Of a stretch of DNA of 7,419 bases, positions 1 to 6,900 are shown piece by piece. Position 1 is the stretch's first letter. Every line of letters begins with the position of its first letter. The stretch comes from UBA9547 sp044349205 (GTDB lineage Bacteria > Bacteroidota > Bacteroidia > Cytophagales > UBA9547), in contig JBIKRJ010000120.1 of the NCBI GenBank assembly GCA_044349205.1, positions 1-7,419 on the forward strand, read 5' to 3'. Under the pieces are notes generated by a model, which searched no databases, was not told the origin of the DNA, and worked only from the letters and a program-made list of their open reading frames with translations. Both the position numbers and the translations under genes were made by a program.

Positions 1-321
1 CATTATGACGGCTTTTCTTTCTGTTAGATTGGTTTTTGAAAAAACGAATGAAGAAATATAGGAGGGAAGGCTGTCTTTGAAAGCCAAGTATTTTTTGATG
101 TTTTTTTGAATAAGGTAGCCGTTGTTTGTTTTGTTGGTTCTGTCATCTATTACTTCTGCCAAATAGTATCCTGTTTTACTGATATCGAGTGTATCGGTTA
201 CGGTAGGAAAATAGACCGAAGCAATAAAACTGGAACTATCTTTTTGGCCAAATGAAAAGCAGATGTGCAAAAAAAAGAAAGACCAAAAAGCAAGTATAAT
301 ACGTAAGTGGAATGTTTTCAT
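1..321 (-). CDS. Partial exported hypothetical protein (N-terminal 107 residues)
   Basis: An open frame starts at the ATG complementary to 319-321 and runs without a stop off the left edge, so only the first 107 residues are visible. The N-terminus is a signal peptide: a short basic start (MKTFHLR), a hydrophobic core rich in Phe, Ile and Leu at about residues 8-22, and a likely signal peptidase I site after Ser-Phe-Gly at residues 23-25, just before Gln26. The visible mature part is rich in Ser, Thr, Tyr and Lys, has no Cys, and looks like the beginning of a soluble periplasmic or surface protein. I do not recognise the family and assign no function. Residue Cys21 lies inside the hydrophobic core rather than in a good lipobox, so a lipoprotein is less likely. 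The gene is divergent from the membrane-protein operon that begins at 407. The C-terminal part is unseen, so a larger multidomain protein is possible. Confidence 0.75.
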   Translation of the reverse strand, partial: MKTFHLRIILAFWSFFFLHICFSFGQKDSSSFIASVYFPTVTDTLDISKTGYYLAEVIDDRTNKTNNGYLIQKNIKKYLAFKDSLPSYISSFVFSKTNLTERKAVIM

Positions 322-338
322 GCACTCGAAATTTAGTT

Positions 339-346
339 CAAAAATA
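339..346 (-). promoter_or_regulatory. Possible -7 box for the left-edge gene
   Basis: Read on the minus strand this is TATTTTTG, a full match to the Bacteroidota -7 consensus TAnnTTTG. It lies 17 bp upstream of the start codon at 321 and would give a leader of roughly ten nucleotides. No TTG element is present 19-21 bp further upstream, and the region is AT-rich, so a chance match is quite possible. Confidence 0.3.
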
Positions 347-406
347 AGAATACTAACGTAAGGCCTTCTGTAAATTATATGTGCGCGAAAGGTTTTATTT
401 TGCAAC

Positions 407-1096
407 ATGTTACGACGTTTGCTCGCCGAATCGAAAGGCTCATTGGGGTTACTCTTGTATTTTAGCGTAGTGCCCTCATTGTTTGGGAGCTTGCTGGCGA
501 GTTATGTGTTATATCATGCCCATGAAATTCGGCTGTTACCCTTCTTTTTTATTTTTTTATTCAATTTGGCAGCCTCTTTGGGCTTGGGCTTGGGATTTAT
601 GCCCACCACATTTTATTCGCTACTAGCGGGTTATTTGTTTGGTTGGGACAGTTTGCCTCATTTGTTTTTTTCCTATTTGTTGGCTGCGGCTTTTAGCTAC
701 ACACTTGCGGGTATGCTCGACAAAGGGAAACTTTTTCGGCTACTTGCCGAAAAGTATCCTTTAGAAAAAGTCTTATCCAAACTTTCAGGTCCTGGTATTG
801 TGTTGGCTTCCTTGTTGCGTTTGTCGCCCATCCCTTTTACCGTGCTCAACACTGTTTTTGCCATGGCACGGTTTCCATTTTCCAAATATCTGATAGGCAG
901 TGTGTTGGGAATGGTGCCCCGTACTGTTTTTTTGGTGTATGTGGGGCAGGCATTTACCAAAGTAAAGTCTATCGCCGACCTAGAATCTCAGGCGTCCACT
1001 TGGGTTGTGCTTGTGCTTGCTTTTGTGAGTTTTGCAGGTGTTGGGTGGATTGTCAAAAAAAGATTGTTCGGTACCGAAGAAGGGAATATCGTTTGA
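407..1096 (+). CDS. TVP38/TMEM64 family (VTT/DedA superfamily) inner-membrane protein
   Basis: This is a 229-residue polytopic membrane protein with the features of the VTT domain (also called SNARE-associated or DedA domain). Hydrophobic segments lie at about residues 12-36, 43-63, 83-103, 130-152, 161-181 and 198-216. The part at 62-80 contains Pro66 followed by Gly75-Tyr-Leu-Phe-Gly79, like the re-entrant loop of the family. A second signature follows: Arg138-Leu-Ser-Pro-Ile-Pro-Phe144, an Asn at 148, and a Gly/Pro-rich stretch at 164-180. Length is normal for bacterial TVP38-like proteins. Characterised superfamily members act in lipid translocation, including undecaprenyl-phosphate recycling and phosphatidylethanolamine flipping, and in envelope homeostasis; the substrate here cannot be told. 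The start at 407 is the first ATG of the frame and is followed at once by a basic cytoplasmic end (MLRR). It heads an apparent operon, with the next start 49 bp after its stop. No clear promoter is seen in the 85-bp divergent gap upstream. Confidence 0.85.
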   Translation: MLRRLLAESKGSLGLLLYFSVVPSLFGSLLASYVLYHAHEIRLLPFFFIFLFNLAASLGLGLGFMPTTFYSLLAGYLFGWDSLPHLFFSYLLAAAFSYTLAGMLDKGKLFRLLAEKYPLEKVLSKLSGPGIVLASLLRLSPIPFTVLNTVFAMARFPFSKYLIGSVLGMVPRTVFLVYVGQAFTKVKSIADLESQASTWVVLVLAFVSFAGVGWIVKKRLFGTEEGNIV

Positions 1097-1145
1097 ACTT
1101 TGGACTTATTTATTGATATTTCGAAGAAATAAACAATTGGCACTG

Positions 1146-1844
1146 ATGAGAAAATTATTGATTGCTTTCTTTTTGCCCCTTTTGCTCGCATTCCAAAGCA
1201 ATCCTCCCAGTATAAAAGTATATGAAAAAGAAGAAAAAGTTGAAAACCTTCAGCGCAATGGCTTTGCTGTTTTGATTCTTTTAGAAAAGTCGATGGTGGA
1301 AAAAGCGTGGAGCAAAAAAGTGAAAGAACTGGGCAAAGTAGAATCAAGGGGTGAACAATATACTGTGAAGGAAGCTGTGATGCCTTCCATTTCAGCTCAA
1401 CCTGTGAGATTGTATTCTAAAGTGTTGGAAAAGAGCAAGCAAGGTGTTGAAGTATGGGTGGCTGTCGATTTGGGAACTGAATTTGTGACTTCGGGACATG
1501 CCAAAAAGGCTGAAATTGAACGTCTTCTCTACGATTTTGCTTTGGAAACTTACCGAGCCGACTTGGCTATGCAGGTGAGCGAAGCCGAAGATGCCCTATC
1601 CAAAAGCACCAAGGAATATGAGCGCAGCATTGCGACCGAACAGAAAATACGCAATAAAAAAGAACGCAATGTAGAACAGAAAAAAGAATTGCTGTTGAAG
1701 TTGCAAGAAAACAAACAAGATTCTTTGCAATTGGTAAAAGACATGGAAATGAATAAATTGGAACAAAAACAAGATTCGGTAGAAGTAGTGAAAATGAAAA
1801 AAGCGGTCGAAATTGTAAAAAACAAAATGTCCAAACTACAATAG
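1146..1844 (+). CDS. Exported hypothetical protein with C-terminal coiled coil
   Basis: A protein of 232 residues that I cannot assign to a named family. Residues 1-17 (MRKLLIAFFLPLLLAFQ) form a signal peptide or membrane anchor; there is no Cys, so it is not a lipoprotein. Residues about 20-135 look like a small globular domain with alternating strand and helix character, including a Val/Trp-rich strand at 101-108. From about residue 137 to the end the chain is almost entirely charged and helical, rich in Lys, Glu and Gln, with heptad-like hydrophobic spacing, which indicates a long coiled coil. The same frame has an ATG at 1032, but that start would overlap the upstream gene by 65 bp and bury the signal peptide 38 residues in, so 1146 is preferred. 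The gene sits between a VTT-domain protein (49-bp gap) and floA (35-bp gap), which suggests co-transcription. Expected location is the periplasm, possibly tethered to the inner membrane. A partnership with FloA is only inference from position. Confidence 0.75.
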   Translation: MRKLLIAFFLPLLLAFQSNPPSIKVYEKEEKVENLQRNGFAVLILLEKSMVEKAWSKKVKELGKVESRGEQYTVKEAVMPSISAQPVRLYSKVLEKSKQGVEVWVAVDLGTEFVTSGHAKKAEIERLLYDFALETYRADLAMQVSEAEDALSKSTKEYERSIATEQKIRNKKERNVEQKKELLLKLQENKQDSLQLVKDMEMNKLEQKQDSVEVVKMKKAVEIVKNKMSKLQ

Positions 1845-1879
1845 TTAATTGTACCCCATGAAAACATAAAAATAAACTT

Positions 1880-2848
1880 ATGAGTATGCTAATTATCCTG
1901 TTTGCCGTTTTTTTTGGTCTCGTCGCATTGTGGATCCTGTTTTATTTTATACCGGTTGGTTTGTGGGTCACAGCTCTTTTCTCGGGTGTTAAAATTGGCT
2001 TGTTCAACTTGGTATTTATGCGCATTCGAAAAGTGCCCCCAAGTCTTATCGTGAACAATCTTATTACTTCTACTAAAGCTGGTTTGAATTTGACTGTCGA
2101 GGACTTGGAAACGCACTATTTGGCCGGTGGAAACGTAGGAAACGTCATAAAAGCGCTTATTTCTGCAGATAAGGCGAATATTGCTTTGTCTTTCAAGCAA
2201 GCAACAGCCATCGATTTGGCGGGTAGGGATGTGTTTGAGGCAGTTCAAACATCGGTTAACCCACAAGTAATCAATACGCCCAATGTGGCAGCCGTAGCGC
2301 AAGACGGTATTCAGCTAATAGCCAAAGCCCGCGTAACGTTGCGCGCCAATATTGCCCAGTTGGTAGGTGGCGCAGGCGAAGACACCATTTTGGCCAGGGT
2401 TGGCGAGGGGATTGTGACTTCCATTGGTTCGTCGGCCTCTCACAAAGAAGTACTTGAAAATCCCGACAAAATATCCAAGTTGGTGTTGGAAAAAGGATTG
2501 GATGCGGGCACTAAATTTGAAATTCTTTCTATAGATATTGCCGATATTGACGTGGGCACCAACATTGGGGCTAAGTTGCAAATAGACCAGGCCAACGCCG
2601 ATTTGAAAGTTGCCGAAGCCAAAGCCGAAGAACGCAGGGCAATGGCCGTGGCTTCCGAACAAGAAATGCGCGCCAAAGCACAAGAAGCCCGTGCCAAAGT
2701 GATACAGGCCGAAGCTGAAATTCCCAAGGCCATTGCCGAAGCTTTTCGAGTAGGCAATTTGGGTGTAATGGATTACTACAAAATGAAAAACTTGCAGTCC
2801 GATACCGACATGCGTGACAGCATTGCTGGTACGGGCGACCAAAAATAA
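1880..2848 (+). CDS. floA: Flotillin-like protein FloA (SPFH domain)
   Basis: This 322-residue protein matches the bacterial FloA (YqfA, UPF0365) family over its whole length; family members are about 330 residues. An N-terminal hydrophobic stretch at about residues 3-35 embeds in the cytoplasmic membrane. It is followed by the SPFH/band-7 region, about 36-225, with family-typical stretches such as the Val-Pro-Pro-Ser-Leu-Ile-Val-Asn at 52-59 and the Asn-Thr-Pro-Asn at 132-135. Residues 237-290 are the Ala/Glu/Lys-rich flotillin coiled coil that drives oligomerisation, and a conserved tail follows at 297-316 (MDYYKMKNLQSDTD and onward). FloA scaffolds membrane microdomains in the cytoplasmic membrane and influences membrane fluidity, secretion and signalling complexes. 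The start at 1880 has no Shine-Dalgarno sequence; an ATG two codons later at 1886 is an alternative. It is the last gene of the apparent three-gene operon. In Bacillus floA follows an NfeD-type gene; here no NfeD gene is visible, and the unnamed coiled-coil gene occupies that upstream position. Confidence 0.95.
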   Translation: MSMLIILFAVFFGLVALWILFYFIPVGLWVTALFSGVKIGLFNLVFMRIRKVPPSLIVNNLITSTKAGLNLTVEDLETHYLAGGNVGNVIKALISADKANIALSFKQATAIDLAGRDVFEAVQTSVNPQVINTPNVAAVAQDGIQLIAKARVTLRANIAQLVGGAGEDTILARVGEGIVTSIGSSASHKEVLENPDKISKLVLEKGLDAGTKFEILSIDIADIDVGTNIGAKLQIDQANADLKVAEAKAEERRAMAVASEQEMRAKAQEARAKVIQAEAEIPKAIAEAFRVGNLGVMDYYKMKNLQSDTDMRDSIAGTGDQK

Positions 2849-2863
2849 AAGTTGCTATTTTTT
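2841..2863. terminator. Possible weak bidirectional terminator between convergent genes
   Basis: AAAAATA at 2841-2847 pairs with TATTTTT at 2856-2862 across an 8-base loop, and the second arm continues into more T residues. The hairpin spans both stop codons of the convergent floA and glycosyltransferase genes and would give a T-run on either strand. All seven stem pairs are A-T, so it is thermodynamically weak and could simply reflect AT-rich Lys codons at the gene ends. Confidence 0.25.
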
Positions 2864-3862
2864 GTTTTTAGCATACATTTCTTGGTACAGTACCAAGTAC
2901 ATTAGGGCTACTTTGTGGGCTGAAAATCTTTTCACATTTTCTGTGCCTTTTACTATCAATTCCTTTCGGTATTCTTCCTCGCTTATCACCTTCAGAATGC
3001 CCTCTCGAATGCTTTCTATCGAAAAAGGATTTACCAAGCAGGTGCTAATTCCGGCCACTTCGCGCATCGCCGAATAATCGGACGTAATGACGGGGCGCCC
3101 TGTGAGCTGTGCTTCCAAAATAGGCATGCCAAATCCCTCGTAGGTAGAGGGGAAAATTAAAACATCCGTTTCTTGGTATTTTTCGGCAATACGGGCGTTG
3201 CTGATGCCAACTTCCTGATGATATTTTATGCCATTTTCGCGCAATATGGTTTTTTGTGCATCGCTAAGTGGCCCAACGATTTCAAGTGAGCAAGGAATAC
3301 CTTTCAACGCTTCGGCCACACGCTCCAGATTTTTGTTGGGTGTAGTGCCAATAAAAAGAAAAGCAGGGTTTTCTGCATTGAATTTTTTTGGCACGAAGCT
3401 GAAAATTTGTTCATCAACTATTGTGGGAATCACTTTTATCCTGTCTTCTGGAAAGTCGATGTGTGTGAGAAGTTCTTCTTTTGTGGACTGTGAAATGCAG
3501 GTAATGTATGCACTTTTGCAAGCCGGCAAGGTCAGCCAAAACAATTTTAAAACTTTTCTAGCCAAGGCAGAAGGGTGTTTCATGAAAACAAGGTCGTGTA
3601 CAGTAAGAACTGTTTTCTTTTTCGAGAAAAAAAAGTTGAGGTAATGTACATCGCCAGTGATGTGGTTAATGTCTTTTTGGTAAAAAAAAGCGCTGATAGA
3701 ATTGCGCAATCGTGGTAAGAATCCTTGGCTGATGTGAGGACATACAAAAACATTTACCTCCATTCCCAACTTCGTCAGTTCATTACGAATGGACGAAAAC
3801 GAATTTTCGATGCTAAAATATCTTTCGGAAACGGGTTTGCGGTGAAAATGGACAATATTCAT
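2855..3862 (-). CDS. Family 1/GT4-type glycosyltransferase
   Basis: This is a retaining, nucleotide-sugar-dependent glycosyltransferase with the two-Rossmann GT-B fold, 335 residues from the preferred start. The N-terminal acceptor domain begins directly with its first strand (MNIVHFHRKP) and includes the His-Ile-Thr-Gly-Asp at 67-71, the Thr-Val-His-Asp at 87-90 and the Ser-Gln-Ser-Thr-Lys-Glu-Glu at 124-130. The C-terminal donor domain carries Gly172-Thr-Thr-Pro-Asn-Lys-Asn178, where Lys177 is expected to contact the donor phosphates. It also has the GT4 E-x7-E motif, Glu242-Gly-Phe-Gly-Met-Pro-Ile-Leu-Glu250. There is no signal peptide or membrane helix, so it is cytoplasmic, perhaps membrane-associated. 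Sugar and acceptor cannot be read from the sequence; cell-surface polysaccharide or glycolipid synthesis is usual. An in-frame ATG at 3880 would add six residues, but it lies within a few bases of the promoter -7 box, so 3862 is favoured. The gene converges on floA and diverges from the helicase gene. Confidence 0.9.
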   Translation of the reverse strand: MNIVHFHRKPVSERYFSIENSFSSIRNELTKLGMEVNVFVCPHISQGFLPRLRNSISAFFYQKDINHITGDVHYLNFFFSKKKTVLTVHDLVFMKHPSALARKVLKLFWLTLPACKSAYITCISQSTKEELLTHIDFPEDRIKVIPTIVDEQIFSFVPKKFNAENPAFLFIGTTPNKNLERVAEALKGIPCSLEIVGPLSDAQKTILRENGIKYHQEVGISNARIAEKYQETDVLIFPSTYEGFGMPILEAQLTGRPVITSDYSAMREVAGISTCLVNPFSIESIREGILKVISEEEYRKELIVKGTENVKRFSAHKVALMYLVLYQEMYAKNKK

Positions 3863-3881
3863 AAATAGCGTTGCCAACATG

Positions 3882-3911
3882 CAAACCTAAAACCTAATCA
3901 CTAAATCCCAA
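3882..3911 (-). promoter_or_regulatory. Bacteroidota-type promoter of the glycosyltransferase gene
   Basis: On the minus strand a TTG (complement of 3909-3911) is followed after 19 bp by TAGGTTTG (complement of 3882-3889). This fits the primary sigma factor pattern of Bacteroidota: a -33 TTG/TTTG and a -7 TAnnTTTG spaced 19-21 bp apart. Transcription would be expected to begin around 3874-3878, leaving a leader of about 12-16 nt before the ATG at 3862. This makes the upstream ATG at 3880 an unlikely start. Confidence 0.55.
3883..3896. repeat. Two perfect tandem copies of a 7-bp unit (AAACCTA)
   Basis: AAACCTA occurs at 3883-3889 and again at 3890-3896, followed by one more A. On the minus strand the repeat gives TAGGTTTT immediately upstream of TAGGTTTG, so the -7 box of the glycosyltransferase promoter is effectively duplicated. 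Only the copy nearer the gene has a TTG at the right distance. It lies in the 79-bp divergent intergenic region. Confidence 0.5.
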
Positions 3912-3941
3912 TACCTTTTCAACAATTCCTATCTTTACCCT

Positions 3942-6900
3942 ATGTTCCAAACCTTGCTTAAAAACTACCGCAAAAAGCTTGTCAACCTTTCCAGCAACAA
4001 CCGTTCGCTGCTGCTTTTGCGCCTAAGCAAGGAAAACGATTGCGACCTGAACGAGACCGATTTTTTGTTGCAAAAACCTTCTTTTCAATTAATCGAAAAC
4101 CTGATAGCATGCAAAAAAAAATTTCCTATTTGTCCTGTGGTGGACAGTCGCGATGAGCAGGCCAACCGCTTCGGCAAGAAGTTGCAACGACTTGCCCGCA
4201 AAGACCGATTCCTTTTCGAGGAAAGCGGCAGTCGCGACTTGTATGTGGGCTGGCCTTTTGTGAGGGGTAAATACTCCGATGGAAGCTTTGTACGATGTCC
4301 TTTGCTATTTTTTCCCGTTTCACTTCAGTCAGAAAACAACTCTTGGTACATAGTTCAGCGAAACGACGAGCCTATTTCGTTCAACAAAATTTTTCTATTG
4401 GCTTGGCAACATTACAACCAGTTGCCTTTGAGAGAAGAATTTGTAGAAACCTCCTTTGAAGGATTTAGCCATGATGCACGCGAGTTTCGTACCCAGTTGT
4501 ACGAATTGATAAAACAGCATGGGTTGGAAATTAACTTCAATTCCGAGTTGTTTGTGGACAAACTTATTCCTTTCAAGGAATTCAAAAAGGTCGATTTTGA
4601 GAGTGAGGCACAAGATGGCAAGCTCAAATTGTTTAACGAGGCCGTTTTGGGCATTTTCCCCCAAGCGGGTTCCTACTTGGTGCCCGATTACGATGCTTTG
4701 ATAGCACAACAAGAAATTGCCGAACACTCTCAAGTAAGTACTAGGGTGGAAACAATCGAGGCGTTTTTCAATGCCAAAACAGATGTTTCACGAAAAGGGT
4801 TAGCCATAAAAGAAAGTGACATACATGCCCCGTTTGCCTTGGATGCTTCCCAGGAAAATGCACTCAGACAAATAAAAAGTGGGCAATCGTTGGTAGTGCA
4901 AGGTCCTCCCGGTACTGGCAAATCGCAGCTCATCTGCAATTTGGTGTCCGATTATATAGGCAGAGGCAAGCGTGTGGTGGTGGTGTGCCAAAAGCGCGCC
5001 GCCTTGGATGTGGTTTTCAAACGCTTGCAATCGGCGGGTCTTGGAGATTTTGTGGCCTTGGTACACGACTTCAAAACCGACCGAAGTAGTATTTATGAAA
5101 AAATAGCTTCGCAAATAGACAAATTGGACGAGTTCAAACAGCAAAATAAGGGCCTTGATACTATTTTTTTGGAGCGAAATTATTTGGAAGCCTGCCGTCG
5201 TATCGACCAGTCGGTGGCGCAACTCGTTGATTTTAAAAAAGCCCTCTTCGACTGCCAAGAATATGGCATCAGTGTCAAAGAACTGTACCTTCAGCGCGAT
5301 TCTACGCACATAGCCAATGCATATCACCTGCCTAAAACCATAGGCCAATATTTTAGCTATGAATCCCTCACGAGTTTTTGTCAGCATCTCAAATTCTTAT
5401 TGCCTTTGGCACTACAGTTCGATGTACCAAAATATGCCTGGTACAACCGTAATTCTTTTGCCCAATATAGAAACCAGGACAAAAACAAACTCACAGACGC
5501 GTTAAAAGATATTCAATCGTTTCGGCTTTCGATGAAACAATTAATAGATGATAGGCAATGGGATATGCCTTTGTTGTGGAATTCGAAAAGTCATTTGCCT
5601 TTTTTGAAAGATTTAGTGAAGATTTTGCGTGAAGTTTCTTCTGGAGCACATTTCCCCGATTTGTTCTATACTCATTTTCAAAAGTTTGTCAGCAAGGTAG
5701 AAGACGATAAAAAGAGGAAGAAGTATGAAAAGTCTATCAGCCTATGGAAATCAGAAATGGAAGTTTTGCTTACCAAAAAGCTGGCTATCGGTGTAAATGC
5801 ACAAAATGTCGCCGATTATCTTGGTAAAGTAGGTAAGGTGAAACCCTTGATGAAAAATATGTGGGGTAAGCTAAAGTGGAGATATTTGTCCAAAGAAAGA
5901 AAGGACATATTGGCTTTACTGCTTCAAAATCAGTTGCTTGAAACAGCCGAGGAACTTGACGAAATGCACGATAGGTTGTGTAATTCCAACATTTTCTTCC
6001 AGCTTAAACAAGCTTTGCAAGAAAGCAAGGACTTTGAATTTGGCGAAGAAGCCCAACCTTTGGCCTACTACGAAAAACTTCTTCATATAGAAAAGGCAAT
6101 ACAATTTTCTTTGGGTTGGTCGAAAAATGCGTTGCCTATCTCGCTTTCAAACCATATTTTAAAGCAATTTGAACAAACTTTAACAACTTTCATATCCTCA
6201 ATCGAAAAAGTTGGGGAGTGCTACAATACTCATTTAGAAATGTTTCCAATTGCGCATCTTTATGTGCTTACAAGCAGCGAAGAAAAATGTAACGAGGCCT
6301 ACCAAGCGTTGCAAAAAGATTTCGATGCAATGGTCGAATACGATCAGGCTTTAGAAAAATTACACCCTACTGAAAAAGAGGCCTTGAATGAGATACTGTT
6401 TCAAGGTCAAAACACAGACTATACTTCACTTTCTACACAGGAACAAGCGGCTAACCTAATCAACAGCTTCCGTACTTGGGTAATACATGGTTGGATTGAG
6501 GAAATAGAATCGAAATACCCGGTATTACGGGTTGTTTCCACGCCTACAATAGACTTTTTGGAACAGCAACTCAAATCGGGTATGGCCGAAAAGCAAGGCT
6601 TTAGCCGTGAAATTTTGTTACTAAAACTTCGAGAGCAAGTGTATAGGCAAGAAGAGTTCAATCGTTTGGGCAACCGTGTCACTTTTCGCGATCTTCATCA
6701 TCAGGCAACCAAAAAGAAGAAAATTTGGCCTTTGAGAAAAACCTTGGAGGCTTACCACGAAGAGGTCTTTCAGCTTATGCCTTGTTGGTTGGCTTCTCCC
6801 GAGACTGTTTCGGCGGTTTTCCCCATGAAAGAGCTTTTCGACCTGGTTATTTTTGACGAAGCTTCACAATGTTTTTCCGAGAAAGGAATACCCGCAATGG

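Noticed and set aside
376..383. TATATGTG as a -7 box for the VTT-domain gene
   Set aside because: It has a mismatch in the conserved TTTG part and no -33 element upstream.
1099..1124. TTTG followed by TATTTCGA as an internal promoter before the coiled-coil gene
   Set aside because: The spacing is only 14 bp and the second element deviates from TAnnTTTG in the conserved positions.
1032..1145. Upstream extension of the coiled-coil protein to an ATG at 1032
   Set aside because: It would overlap the preceding gene by 65 bp and place a good signal peptide 38 residues inside the protein; the ATG at 1146 explains the sequence better.
2315..2842. 175-residue minus-strand open frame opposite floA
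   Set aside because: It is a composition shadow of the Ala/Glu/Lys-rich floA frame and has no recognisable features; FloA on the plus strand is certain.
3228..3644. 138-residue plus-strand open frame within the glycosyltransferase gene
   Set aside because: It is antisense to well-conserved GT4 sequence and has a composition typical of a shadow frame.
3912..3937. Candidate -7 boxes for the helicase: TACCTTTT at 3912-3919 and TATCTTTA at 3930-3937
   Set aside because: Each is one base off the consensus, neither has a TTG at the right spacing, and the second would produce an almost leaderless transcript.
4800..5387. 195-residue minus-strand open frame opposite the helicase
   Set aside because: It lies antisense to the Walker A and motif Ia region of a clear helicase and shows no domain of its own.
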